Assembly: GCA_002423205.1 (NCBI GenBank)
Contig: DIUZ01000024.1
Coordinates: forward strand, 1-56,732
DNA from: Micavibrio sp. UBA6145
Lineage (GTDB): Bacteria > Pseudomonadota > Alphaproteobacteria > Micavibrionales > UBA1664
DNA: 56,732 nt
Direction: 5' to 3'
Positions 42,632-50,835 of the stretch are shown here, piece by piece (the first letter of the stretch is position 1; every line of letters starts with the position of its first letter). The notes below the pieces were generated by a model. It worked only from the letters and a program-made list of their open reading frames with translations, searched no databases and had not been told where the DNA came from. The position numbers and the translations under genes are program-made.

Positions 42632-44110
42632 TTACCCGTGATGGGTTCTGTCGAGGTCTTTGAAGCGCGTATACTGGGCATCAAAGTACATTTCAACGAT
42701 ACCGATGGGGCCGTGACGGGCCTTGCCGATGACCGCCTCGGCGATGTTGTGGACGGCGGTCATGCGGTTTTGCCATTCGCTCATCTTCGCGGCGTCGGCT
42801 TCGTTCGGTTTTTCACGCTCAACGTAATATTGTTCGCGGTAGACGAACATGACCACGTCGGCGTCCTGTTCGATCGATCCGGATTCTCGAAGGTCAGAGA
42901 GCTGCGGACGTTTGTCTTCGCGCTGTTCCACCGCACGCGATAGCTGCGAGAGGGCGATGACGGGGATGGCCAGTTCTTTTGCGATGGCTTTCAGGCCGCG
43001 CGTAATTTCACCGACTTCCAGAACGCGGTTTTCCGACTGGCGCGAGCCCGAGCCACGCAGAAGTTGCAAATAGTCGACCACCAGCAGGCCCAGGCCGTGT
43101 TTGCGTTTCATGCGGCGCGCGCGCGTGCGCACGGCGGTGATGGAAAGCGCGGGGGTGTCGTCGATATACAGCGGCACCTGTGCCAGCCGTGTGGATTCTT
43201 CGGCGAGGCGATGGAATTCTTCCTTGCCGAATTCACCGCGGCGGATTTTATCGCCTGAAATACCGGCAAGGTCGGAGAGCAGACGGGTGGCAAGCTGGTC
43301 AGCCGACATTTCAAGGCTGAAGAAGCCGACGATTGCGCCTTCGCGGCCGCTGGTTTGGGCGTTGGCCTTGGCGGCATTGTAGGCAATGGTGGTTGCGAAC
43401 GCGGTTTTACCCATGGACGGACGACCGGCGATGATGACGAGATCGCTTGGCTGCAGGCCGCCGGTTTTCTTGTCCAGATCGCGCAGGCCGGTGGTCACGC
43501 CGGTGACACCGCCGGATGAATTAAAGGCTTTTTCAGCCATTTTCACGGCCGCAGCGGTGGCGTCGCGCATGGTGACAAAACCGGTTTCGCCGCCGCCGGT
43601 TTCACCCATTTCGAACAGGCGGGCTTCGGCACCTTCAAGGCAGTTTTGTGCATCGACATCAACGTCGTGTGCAAACGCTTCGTTGACCAGGTCATTGCCG
43701 ATGGAAATAAGTTCGCGGCGCATATGCATGTCGCGAATGAATTTTGCGTAGTTGGCGGCGTTCACAACCGTAATGACGGATGCGGCGAGATCGGCCAGAT
43801 ATTGCGCGCCGCCACGGTCTTCGAGTTCGGCGTCTTTTTCGAAATAGGGTTTGAGCGTGATGGGGTCGGCGTTCTGGCCACGGTCGGCCATCTTGGTGAT
43901 GGCGTCGAAAATGCGCTGGTGCACGGGGGCGAAGAAATGTTCGGCCTTTACAATATCGCCCACGTTTTCGAGCGCGCGGTTATCGACCAGCAACGCGCCG
44001 AGCAGGGCCTGTTCCGCCTCAAGGTTGTGCGGCAGGATGCGAAAGCCCTGCGTTTCCAGAGACGTGTTCGAACCGCTGCGCGGTAATGTGATGAGATTGT
44101 CGTAGGCCAT
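42632..44110 (-). CDS. dnaB: Replicative DNA helicase DnaB
   Basis: DnaB is the hexameric 5'-3' helicase at the replication fork. The 492 residues have the N-terminal domain (1-110 with HNLEAEQALLGALL), a linker, and a RecA-like core with Walker A GRPSMGKTAF at 229-238 and Walker B LLVVDYLQLLRGSG. The tail has QYYVEREKPNE and KARHGPIGIVEMYF, both conserved. It follows rplI at a distance with two small genes between, rather than adjoining it as usual. Three tandem DnaA-box-like repeats lie upstream. Confidence 0.97.
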   Translation of the reverse strand: MAYDNLITLPRSGSNTSLETQGFRILPHNLEAEQALLGALLVDNRALENVGDIVKAEHFFAPVHQRIFDAITKMADRGQNADPITLKPYFEKDAELEDRGGAQYLADLAASVITVVNAANYAKFIRDMHMRRELISIGNDLVNEAFAHDVDVDAQNCLEGAEARLFEMGETGGGETGFVTMRDATAAAVKMAEKAFNSSGGVTGVTTGLRDLDKKTGGLQPSDLVIIAGRPSMGKTAFATTIAYNAAKANAQTSGREGAIVGFFSLEMSADQLATRLLSDLAGISGDKIRRGEFGKEEFHRLAEESTRLAQVPLYIDDTPALSITAVRTRARRMKRKHGLGLLVVDYLQLLRGSGSRQSENRVLEVGEITRGLKAIAKELAIPVIALSQLSRAVEQREDKRPQLSDLRESGSIEQDADVVMFVYREQYYVEREKPNEADAAKMSEWQNRMTAVHNIAEAVIGKARHGPIGIVEMYFDAQYTRFKDLDRTHHG

Positions 44111-44176
44111 GGCCGCAAGTGTATAGCGGCCTATGCCTGTCTGTGAATCAAAAACCCCTAAATATCTGGAAAGTCT

Positions 44177-44212
44177 TGTGGTTTAGCCTGTGGTCTACCC
44201 TGTGGACAAAGG
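44177..44212 (+). repeat. Three tandem 12-bp DnaA-box-like repeats upstream of dnaB
   Basis: TGTGGTTTAGCC, TGTGGTCTACCC and TGTGGACAAAGG follow each other without gap. The TGTGG core is constant; the third copy differs from the TGTGGATAA DnaA box by one base. They start 67 bases upstream of the dnaB start on the opposite strand, and lie 85 bases before the lipoprotein gene. Confidence 0.55.
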
Positions 44213-44296
44213 GGTGGGCAACAAGGGGGATTCGTGCGCGCAGCGCAGCATGCCGTGAAATTGACAGCTGTGAAGACGCACACTTATTGTTTTCGC

Positions 44297-44677
44297 ATGA
44301 AAAAGCCGAATGCCGCTATCGCCTGTGCCGCCCTTTTTGCGCTAAATGCGTGTGCGCAGCAGCCGCAACAGGATGCGTCAGCTCCATCACAATATGTCGA
44401 AGCCCCCGTGCCGGCATGGGCGCAGACGCTTCGCGTCAATGTCAAAACGCGCAGAGCGTATGTGCAGGCTGCGAGTGGTGAAATGATCAGCGTGTCGCGT
44501 AATGGCACCGATATTGGTAACGGCCTGACAGCGACGCGCGATAAGGCAGATTTGTACGTGCGCGACAGTAACGGCGTTCAGTGCAACTGGAATCGCCGGG
44601 AGGCGCTGCACTGGTGCCGTGAGCGTAACCAGGCGTATAACCTGTATCTGAACGCCAAGGCTAATCTGCGGTTTTAA
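44297..44677 (+). CDS. Hypothetical small lipoprotein
   Basis: A 126-residue protein. The ATG at 44297 begins MKKPNAAIACAALFALNACA, a lipoprotein signal with cleavage before Cys19 (lipobox LNAC). The mature part is Gln/Pro-rich at first, then APVPAWAQTLRVNVKTRRAY and a cysteine pair in VQCNWNRREALHWC. A longer start at 44234 adds a poor N-terminus. It converges with the HTH gene and shares its terminator. Family unknown; probably an envelope protein. Confidence 0.75.
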   Translation: MKKPNAAIACAALFALNACAQQPQQDASAPSQYVEAPVPAWAQTLRVNVKTRRAYVQAASGEMISVSRNGTDIGNGLTATRDKADLYVRDSNGVQCNWNRREALHWCRERNQAYNLYLNAKANLRF

Positions 44678-44689
44678 AATCAGCCCAAT

Positions 44690-44717
44690 AAAAAAGCCCG
44701 CCAAAATGGCGGGCTTT
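44690..44717 (+). terminator. Terminator between lipoprotein and HTH genes
   Basis: AAAGCCCGCC and GGCGGGCTTT pair around AAAAT. It is near-identical in stem to the rplI terminator at 45097-45127 and can serve both converging genes. Confidence 0.8.
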
Positions 44718-44721
44718 GAAA

Positions 44722-45009
44722 CTATTTTAGTCCGTGTAGAACTTCTGAAACGCGACCTGGGTTCACTTTGACCTTTGTCGCTATTTCTGAATTTTGTAAA
44801 TTTGGATTATCCGCTAAATCGACAATCATCTTTTTAATATTAGGTGTTAGGGGGTGGGATTTTGTAGGCGCTTTTCGTACGGCCGCTCGTCTGTGAAGAT
44901 GCTTGTTAACGACGCCTTCAATTTCATCTGCAATTTGTGTGTCGCCTTTTAGGCGAAGACGCAGCACTAGTGCCTTAAGTTCATGTCTAGCTTTTGGAAT
45001 ATCACTCAT
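44722..45009 (-). CDS. AT-rich helix-turn-helix protein (95 aa)
   Basis: A 95-residue protein. The C-terminal 40 residues, with TPNIKKMIVDLADNPNLQNS and EIATKVKVNPGRVSEVLHG, form a helix-turn-helix of the type that detects operators, here with a resolvase-like or phage-repressor-like recognition helix. The N-terminal half is basic and coiled-coil-like. Base composition is AT-rich compared with the ribosomal genes around it, which suggests transfer. It interrupts the usual rplI-dnaB order. AAGAGG precedes the ATG. A palindrome over its -10 region suggests self-repression. Confidence 0.75.
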   Translation of the reverse strand: MSDIPKARHELKALVLRLRLKGDTQIADEIEGVVNKHLHRRAAVRKAPTKSHPLTPNIKKMIVDLADNPNLQNSEIATKVKVNPGRVSEVLHGLK

Positions 45010-45031
45010 GAAAACCTCTTATACATTGTTG

Positions 45032-45062
45032 ATATACAAACGTATCAGGCTGTTTTTCAAAA
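45032..45062 (-). promoter_or_regulatory. Promoter with operator-like palindrome for the HTH gene
   Basis: On the reverse strand TTGAAA (complement of 45057-45062) and TATATC (complement of 45033-45038) are 18 bases apart. The interrupted palindrome TGATAC...GTATATCA lies over the -10 element, a usual place for an autorepressor. Confidence 0.5.
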
Positions 45063-45096
45063 AGGACTCAAAAACCCTTAAGTGATTGATTTAAAA

Positions 45097-45127
45097 TAAA
45101 AAAGCCCGCCGAAACGGCGGGCTTTTT
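45097..45127 (-). terminator. Terminator of the rpsF-rpsR-rplI operon
   Basis: AAAAAAGCCCGCCG and CGGCGGGCTTTTT pair around AAA, just downstream of rplI on the reverse strand. On that strand a T run follows the stem. Confidence 0.85.
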
Positions 45128-45142
45128 GTATGCGTAAAAGAA

Positions 45143-45727
45143 TTAAGCGGCTTCTTCTTCAGCGTGCTCTTCCGGCTTGTCGAAGATTTCTTCGGCGGCC
45201 AGTTCTTTTTCGGCTTTGGCTTCATCTTCGTTGGTCTTGATGAGCGCCTTACCGGTTTTCTTCTGAACAGCAGCTTCTTCTTCAGAGCGTGCGATGTTCA
45301 CGGTGATTTCCGTCTTCACTTCCGGGTGCAGGGCGACGTTCACGGTGAACAGGCCCAGCGCCTTGAGGGGGGTGTTGAGGATCACGTGGTTACGATCGAC
45401 GGCAACTTTCGTGTCAGCGACCAGTGCATCGGCGATGTCACGCGGGGTGACCGAACCGTACAGAGCGCCCGATTCCGACGCCTGACGGATGACGGTGACG
45501 AAGATTTTGTCGAATTTCTTCGACTCTTTCTCGGCAGCTTCGCGTTTTTTGGCGTTGGCGGCTTCCAGCACGGCTTTTTCTTTTTGGAAATAAGCGCGGT
45601 TGGATTCCGTTGCACGGAGAGCCTTGTTCTGCGGGAGCAGGAAGTTACGCGCATAACCGTCGCGTACTTTCACTTCTTCGCCGAGCGAGCCCAGGTTGTC
45701 GATTTTTTCAAGAAGGATGATTTTCAT
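45143..45727 (-). CDS. rplI: 50S ribosomal protein bL9
   Basis: bL9 spans the L1 stalk base and helps limit frame slippage. The 194 residues have the N-terminal MKIILLEKIDNLGSLGEEVK and the GYARNFLLPQNKA rRNA-binding segment, a long linker helix, and the C-terminal domain with ITVNIARSEEEA. The last 40 residues are a Glu/Ala-rich tail, longer than in E. coli bL9 (149 residues) but usual in alphaproteobacteria. It is third in the rpsF-rpsR-rplI operon, with two bases after rpsR. Confidence 0.96.
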   Translation of the reverse strand: MKIILLEKIDNLGSLGEEVKVRDGYARNFLLPQNKALRATESNRAYFQKEKAVLEAANAKKREAAEKESKKFDKIFVTVIRQASESGALYGSVTPRDIADALVADTKVAVDRNHVILNTPLKALGLFTVNVALHPEVKTEITVNIARSEEEAAVQKKTGKALIKTNEDEAKAEKELAAEEIFDKPEEHAEEEAA

Positions 45728-45729
45728 GA

Positions 45730-46179
45730 TTAACCTTCCTTCGTGTTTTCAAAGGAGTTGAACGAACGGGGTTCGCGCGGCGCGCCACGGTCACCACCGA
45801 AGCCACCGCGATCACCGCGGTCGCCGAATGAGCCGCGTTCCGGGCGATCGCCGAAGGAACGTTGCGGCGGCAGTTCATCGCGAACATACGGCATCAGAGC
45901 CATGAAACGGGCGCGTTTGATGGCCTGGGCCAGTTCGCGTTGTTTCGTGGCGCATACAGCCGTGATGCGCGACGGCATGATTTTGCCGCGCTCGGAGATG
46001 TAACGCATCAGCGTCTTGGTGTCTTTCCAGTCAATGCGCTGGGCATTGTCACCGGAGAAGGGGCAGGTTTTGCGACGGCGGAAGAAAGGCGTCGCACCAC
46101 CACGGTCACCGCGGCCTTCGCCACGTTCCGGACGGCCTTCACGGCCTTCGCCGCGGGGTTCGCGTTTTTCGAAAGCCAT
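45730..46179 (-). CDS. rpsR: 30S ribosomal protein bS18 with Arg/Gly-rich extensions
   Basis: bS18 binds beside bS6 on the 30S platform. The conserved core is residues about 33-103, with FFRRRKTCPFSGDNAQRIDW and IMPSRITAVCATKQRELAQA, plus RARFMALMPYV. The product is 149 residues, roughly double the usual 75-90. The added 30 residues before the core and about 45 after it are rich in RG, GR and FGDR-like units, probably disordered and able to bind RNA. It overlaps the rpsF stop by one base (TAATG). The extension role is unknown. Confidence 0.93.
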   Translation of the reverse strand: MAFEKREPRGEGREGRPERGEGRGDRGGATPFFRRRKTCPFSGDNAQRIDWKDTKTLMRYISERGKIMPSRITAVCATKQRELAQAIKRARFMALMPYVRDELPPQRSFGDRPERGSFGDRGDRGGFGGDRGAPREPRSFNSFENTKEG

Positions 46180-46517
46180 TATGCAGCCTCCTTGTTGTCG
46201 GTTTTGGGTTGTTCTTTACGTTCAGTCGAGAATTCTTCGATCTTGATCGTCATGTGGCGCAGAATGTCTTCGGAAAGACGGATCTGACGCTCGAGTTCGT
46301 GCAGGGCTTTGGCGGGCGTGTCCAGTTCGAACAGCACGTAGTGGCCTTTGCGGTTTTTGTTGATGCGGTAGGCGAGGGTTTTGAGGCCCCAGTGCTCGGT
46401 CTTGTGGACCTTGCCGCCGTTGTCGGTGACAATTTTGCCCAGCTTCTCGGCGAGTTGCTCGACCTGTGCAGGCGCGAGATCCTGCCGTGCGATGAACACG
46501 GTTTCGTATTTAGACAT
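46179..46517 (-). CDS. rpsF: 30S ribosomal protein bS6
   Basis: bS6 pairs with bS18 on the platform. The chosen start at 46517 follows TAAGGAG, and MSKYETVFIARQDLAPAQVE is the typical beginning; the upstream extension to 46604 is not coding-like. KVHKTEHWGLKTLAYRINKN and the YVLFELDTPAKALHELERQI segment are conserved. The C-terminus is short and acidic to basic. It opens the rpsF-rpsR-rplI operon, divergent from fabD. Confidence 0.96.
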   Translation of the reverse strand: MSKYETVFIARQDLAPAQVEQLAEKLGKIVTDNGGKVHKTEHWGLKTLAYRINKNRKGHYVLFELDTPAKALHELERQIRLSEDILRHMTIKIEEFSTERKEQPKTDNKEAA

Positions 46518-46742
46518 TTTTTTCTCCTTACGGTTTCGATGCGGAAACCATTCCCGCCCGAAGCTGAGGTACTGCCCCCCAGCAAGGTTGCCGCTAAAAA
46601 GCATGGAAAGCGGGGTATTTGCAAGCGTTTTGTCCTTCTTTTTCCCTTAAGGGCGGGAAAAAAGAGGGCTGTTTATTGACATTTGACCACCTGCGGTGCT
46701 CTGTATGTGGCGAAAATGTGACCATATAAAAGAGGGTATTTA

Positions 46743-47705
46743 ATGACGCGCGCATTTGTATTTCCGGGGCAGGGCAGCCAGTTTATCGGTATGGGCAAGG
46801 ACCTGGCCGATGCCTTCGTCGAGGCCCGGGATATCTTCGAGCAAGTGAATGATGCGTTAAAACAAGACCTTACCAAGATCATGTGGGAGGGGCAGGACAC
46901 AGAGCTGAACCTGACCGAGAACACCCAGCCGGCCCTGATGGCCGTTTCCATGGCCGTTGTCCGCGTACTGAAAAAGCAGGGCGGCGTGCGTATGGACAGT
47001 GATTGCTCTTACATTGCCGGTCACTCCCTTGGTGAATATTCGGCGCTGGCCGCGTCCAGTGCGTTTGAACTGGCCGATACCGCGCGTCTGCTTCGCCTGC
47101 GCGGCAGGGCCATGCAGCGTGCCGTGCCGGTGGGGCAGGGTGCGATGGCGGCGATTCTGGGTCTGGATTTCGATACCGTGACGGCGCTGGCCAAGGAAAA
47201 TGCGGCCACCAACACCAACGGCGATTCCGTCTGCGAATCCGCTAATGATAACGCACCGGGCCAGGTTGTAATTTCGGGTCACACCAAGGCGGTTGAATCC
47301 TTCGTGGCGCTGGCATCTGCGCGCGGCGCGAAACGCGCCATCATGCTGCCAGTTTCGGCACCGTTCCACTGCCGCCTGATGGCGCCGGCGGCGGCCGAAA
47401 TGGCCAAGGCACTGGCACAGGTCACGATTCGCCCGCCCAGCGTGCCGGTTGTCGCCAACGTATCGGCACAGGCCGAGGACGATCCGAACCGTCTGCGTCA
47501 GCTTCTGGTCGACCAGATCACGGGCCGCGTCCGCTGGCGCGAATCCGTCATGTGGATGGCGGGTGCCAATGTGACCGAACTGGTCGAGCTGGGGGCGGGC
47601 AAGGTTCTTTCGGGCCTGACCAAGCGCATCGACGACCGCGTGAAGGGCATGAACGCCGGCACCCCGGCTGAAATCGAAGCTCTGATCAAACACATCAAAG
47701 GATAA
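46743..47705 (+). CDS. fabD: Malonyl-CoA--ACP transacylase
   Basis: FabD moves malonyl from CoA to ACP, the first dedicated step of fatty-acid chain elongation. The 320-residue product has VFPGQGSQFIGMGKDLAD at the start, catalytic Ser95 in GHSLGEYSA, His in VSAPFHCRLM, and the late GAGKVLSGLTKRI motif. It starts the fab cluster and is followed after two bases by fabG. The upstream region shared with rpsF has TTGACA at 46676, but no well-spaced -10. Confidence 0.97.
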   Translation: MTRAFVFPGQGSQFIGMGKDLADAFVEARDIFEQVNDALKQDLTKIMWEGQDTELNLTENTQPALMAVSMAVVRVLKKQGGVRMDSDCSYIAGHSLGEYSALAASSAFELADTARLLRLRGRAMQRAVPVGQGAMAAILGLDFDTVTALAKENAATNTNGDSVCESANDNAPGQVVISGHTKAVESFVALASARGAKRAIMLPVSAPFHCRLMAPAAAEMAKALAQVTIRPPSVPVVANVSAQAEDDPNRLRQLLVDQITGRVRWRESVMWMAGANVTELVELGAGKVLSGLTKRIDDRVKGMNAGTPAEIEALIKHIKG

Positions 47706-47707
47706 AT

Positions 47708-48445
47708 ATGTTTTCACTGGACGGCAAAACAGCACTGGTAACCGGCGCAACGGGCGGTATTGGCGAAAGCATCGCCGTTGCCCTGCATAAACAAGGCGCA
47801 GTGGTCGGCATTTCAGGCCGCAATGCGGACAAGCTGGGCGCCCTGGCCGCGAAGCTGGGCGACCGCGTTCACATCCTGCCCGCCGATCTTTCGGACGCCG
47901 CCGCTGCCGACAAGCTGGTGGCAGATGCCATCACGGCGATGGGCAAGATTGATATTCTTATTAATAATGCGGGACTTACCAAGGATAACCTCGCCCTTCG
48001 CATGAAGGATGAGGACTGGCAGCAAGTGCTGGACGTTAACCTGACAGCACCGTTCCGCCTGGCGCGTGCATGCATGAAGGGGATGATGAAGAACCGTCAT
48101 GGACGTATTGTAAACATTGCATCTATCGTCGGTGTGACCGGCAATCCGGGGCAGGCGAACTACGTCGCGTCCAAGGCTGGCATGATCGGCTGGTCCAAAT
48201 CCGTCGCGGCTGAACTCGCGTCCCGTAACGTCACGGTCAACTGCATCGCGCCGGGCTTTATCGCCACCGCGATGACCGACGCCCTGAACGCCGAACAAAA
48301 AGCTGCGATCGATGTCCAGATCCCGATGGCCCGCATGGGGACGCCGGATGAAATCGCATCGGCTGCCGTTTACCTGGCATCCGACGAAGCCGCTTACGTG
48401 ACGGGCCAGACCCTGCATGTGAACGGTGGGATGGCGATGATCTAA
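47708..48445 (+). CDS. fabG: 3-oxoacyl-[ACP] reductase
   Basis: FabG reduces 3-ketoacyl-ACP with NADPH during elongation. The 245-residue short-chain dehydrogenase has the cofactor loop TGATGGIG at 12-19, NNAG at 86-89, and catalytic Ser139, Tyr152 and Lys156 (in IASIVGVTGNPGQANYVASK). The C-terminal ends with DEAAYVTGQTLHVNGGMAMI, typical of FabG. It lies between fabD and the HAD gene, in a cluster that ends with acpP and fabF. Confidence 0.97.
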   Translation: MFSLDGKTALVTGATGGIGESIAVALHKQGAVVGISGRNADKLGALAAKLGDRVHILPADLSDAAAADKLVADAITAMGKIDILINNAGLTKDNLALRMKDEDWQQVLDVNLTAPFRLARACMKGMMKNRHGRIVNIASIVGVTGNPGQANYVASKAGMIGWSKSVAAELASRNVTVNCIAPGFIATAMTDALNAEQKAAIDVQIPMARMGTPDEIASAAVYLASDEAAYVTGQTLHVNGGMAMI

Positions 48446-48503
48446 CACGCCCCGTAATTTCGCCGCATTCTGGCTGCATATATAATGCAGCCAAGGATGC
48501 ATT

Positions 48504-49166
48504 TTGAAAAAAGCGATTATATTTGATTGTGACGGGACATTGGTCGATTCCGAGCACCTGACCGCGCTGGCCTATACCGACGTCATCAGGCCGTACGGCA
48601 TTGATCTGACCCCGGCCACATTGCACGAAGAATTCATCGGCCTGACCAACCGCACGATCTCGCAGCTTCTGTCTGAACGTTATGGCATTGCGCTGCCTGT
48701 CGATGAGGTCATGCACGGCTTTGAAGCAGCGATGAGCGCAGGCATGCGCGAACACATGCGTGTGCTTCCGGAAAGCATTGCGTGCTTTAAGGCGTTGCTT
48801 GGGCAGCACCCGGTTGCTGTCGCGTCCAACGGCAATCGCCGCACCGTGATCGAGGAATTAAAGGTCGGCGGGTATTATGACCTGATTGGCGAAGACCGGA
48901 TCTTTACCGCAAACCAGGTTGCGCATCCCAAGCCCGCGCCGGATCTGTTTTTACTGGCGGCGAGCCATCTGGGGGCAGACCCGAAGACCTGCGTGGTGAT
49001 TGAGGATTCGGCCCCCGGGGCACGTGCGGGCTTTGCCGCAGGCATGGACGTGGTGGGGTATATAGGCCTTGCACATGACCCGGTTTTGTCAGAAAAGCGC
49101 CTTCGGGATGCCGGATGTGTCCATGTTATCAACAGTTTGGCTGATCTGCCCGGACTTGTTGCCTAG
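48504..49166 (+). CDS. HAD-superfamily phosphatase (beta-phosphoglucomutase-like)
   Basis: A 220-residue HAD hydrolase, subfamily with a four-helix cap. Motif I FDCDGTLVDSE has nucleophile D8 and acid/base D10, motif II is VAVASNGNRRTV, motif III Lys in AHPKPAPDLFL, and motif IV is VVIEDSAPGARAG. The start is TTG with AAGGA eight bases before; an ATG just upstream is in another frame. Such proteins act on sugar phosphates or phosphoglycolate; the substrate cannot be assigned. It separates fabG from acpP. Confidence 0.92.
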   Translation: MKKAIIFDCDGTLVDSEHLTALAYTDVIRPYGIDLTPATLHEEFIGLTNRTISQLLSERYGIALPVDEVMHGFEAAMSAGMREHMRVLPESIACFKALLGQHPVAVASNGNRRTVIEELKVGGYYDLIGEDRIFTANQVAHPKPAPDLFLLAASHLGADPKTCVVIEDSAPGARAGFAAGMDVVGYIGLAHDPVLSEKRLRDAGCVHVINSLADLPGLVA

Positions 49167-49247
49167 AAAGGGTTGTGTTCGGTACGACCCTTTGCTAAGA
49201 CAGGGGCGGATTAAAACACATATAAAACAGAATCAAGGAATTAGAAC

Positions 49248-49487
49248 ATGAGCGATATCGCAGCCCGCGTGAAGAAAATCGTTGTCGAGCACCTCGGCGT
49301 CGAAGAAGACAAAGTGGTCGAATCGGCCAGCTTCATTGACGATCTGGGCGCTGACTCGCTCGATACGGTCGAGCTGGTCATGGCGTTCGAAGAAGAATTC
49401 AACATTGAAATCCCTGACGACGCCGCTGAAAAAATTCAGACCGTTGGCGATGCCGTGAAATTCATCAGCGAAAAATCCGCTGGTTAA
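49248..49487 (+). CDS. acpP: Acyl carrier protein
   Basis: AcpP carries growing acyl chains on a phosphopantetheine arm. The 79 residues are acidic and helical, with the attachment Ser37 in ADSLDTVELVMAFEE. FNIEIPDDAAEKIQTVGDAV is the conserved last part. Upstream genes fabD and fabG and downstream fabF put it at its usual place. AAGGA is ten bases before the ATG. A terminator follows directly, so acpP may be read more strongly than fabF. Confidence 0.98.
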   Translation: MSDIAARVKKIVVEHLGVEEDKVVESASFIDDLGADSLDTVELVMAFEEEFNIEIPDDAAEKIQTVGDAVKFISEKSAG

Positions 49488-49507
49488 TCTGAATAACTCT
49501 ATTTAAG

Positions 49508-49537
49508 ACGCCGGCAATCCTTTGCCGGCGTTTGCTT
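49508..49537 (+). terminator. Terminator after acpP
   Basis: CGCCGGCAA and TTGCCGGCG pair perfectly over nine bases around TCCT, then TTTGCTTTT. It stands between acpP and fabF. Confidence 0.75.
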
Positions 49538-49574
49538 TTGATGTCTAATTTCAATCAAACAAGCTTTGTGTGAC

Positions 49575-50834
49575 ATGAGAAGAGTCGTTGTTACAGGTAT
49601 GGGTATGGTGTCGCCGCTGGGTAGCGGGGTCGACCACAATTGGAAACGCATCACAAACGGCGAATCCGGTATTACGCGCATCACGCATTTCGACCCATCT
49701 GAATTGTCCTCGCAGATTGCGGGCATGGTGCCGCGCGGCACCAACCCCGGCGAGATGGACGCCGACGATGTCGTCGCGCCCAAAGACCAGAAAAAAATCG
49801 ACGATTTTATCCTGCATGCCATGGCTGCCGCTAAAGAGGCTGTCGCTGATTCCGGCTGGGTCGCGCAGAGCGAAGAAGACAAATGCCGTACCGGCGTCAT
49901 GATCGGTTCAGGCATTGGCGGCCTGACCAGCATTGCTGAAACATCGCTGCAACTGGCTGAAAAAGGGCCGCGCCGTATCTCGCCGTTCTTTATCCCCGGT
50001 GCGCTTATCAATCTGGCGTCGGGCCAGGTTTCCATTCAATACGGCTTTAAGGGCCCCAATCATTCCGTTGTTACGGCCTGTGCCACCGGCACGCATGCGA
50101 TTGGCGATTCCGCACGCATGATTATGTGGGACGATGCCGATGTCATGGTCTGCGGCGGCGCTGAATCGGCCGTCAATTATCTGGGCGTGACGGGTTTTGC
50201 CGCGCTTCGCGCATTGTCATCCGGCTACAATGACCGCCCGGCGGAAGCCTCGCGCCCGTTCGATGCGGGCCGTGACGGTTTCGTGATTGCTGAAGGCGCA
50301 GGCGTTCTGGTGCTGGAAGAATACGAACACGCGAAAAAACGCGGTGCAAAAATTTATGCCGAAATCATCGGTTACGGCATGTCGGGCGATGCGTATCACA
50401 TCACGTCACCGGCTGAGAACGGCGACGGCGGTTACCGTGCCATGGCGGCGGCACTCAAGCGCGCCGGGCTGAACCCCGAAGATATCGATTATATCAACGC
50501 GCACGGCACATCGACGCCGGTCGGCGATGGTATTGAATGCACGGCGATCAAACGCCTGTTTGCCAATAACCTTGATAAAGTTTCCATGTCGTCGACCAAA
50601 TCGTCGATTGGTCACCTTCTGGGCGCGGCGGGCGCGGTTGAAGCGATTTATTCGATCAAGGCCCTGCAAACCGGTGTATTGCCGCCGACCATCAACCTTC
50701 AGGACGTGTCGCCGGAATGCCAGGGCATCGACCTGGTGCCGAACGTGGCCAAGGACAAGACGATCAAAACCGCGCTGTCGAACAGTTTCGGCTTCGGCGG
50801 GACCAATGCCTCGCTGATCATGAAGGCCGTGTAG
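49575..50834 (+). CDS. fabF: 3-oxoacyl-[ACP] synthase II
   Basis: FabF condenses acyl-ACP with malonyl-ACP and adjusts membrane fluidity. From the ATG at 49575 the product has 419 residues. The Cys169 nucleophile is in VVTACATGTHAIG, His residues are in NAHGTSTPVGD and KSSIGHLLGAAG, and FGFGGTNASL is the last motif. A TTG at 49566 would add three residues. It precedes mltG by one base, so the two are likely co-transcribed. Confidence 0.97.
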   Translation: MRRVVVTGMGMVSPLGSGVDHNWKRITNGESGITRITHFDPSELSSQIAGMVPRGTNPGEMDADDVVAPKDQKKIDDFILHAMAAAKEAVADSGWVAQSEEDKCRTGVMIGSGIGGLTSIAETSLQLAEKGPRRISPFFIPGALINLASGQVSIQYGFKGPNHSVVTACATGTHAIGDSARMIMWDDADVMVCGGAESAVNYLGVTGFAALRALSSGYNDRPAEASRPFDAGRDGFVIAEGAGVLVLEEYEHAKKRGAKIYAEIIGYGMSGDAYHITSPAENGDGGYRAMAAALKRAGLNPEDIDYINAHGTSTPVGDGIECTAIKRLFANNLDKVSMSSTKSSIGHLLGAAGAVEAIYSIKALQTGVLPPTINLQDVSPECQGIDLVPNVAKDKTIKTALSNSFGFGGTNASLIMKAV

Positions 50835-50835
50835 C

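Noticed and set aside
46676..46730. TTGACA as a -35 box before fabD
   Set aside because: No convincing -10 element lies 16-18 bases downstream; only a poorly spaced one.
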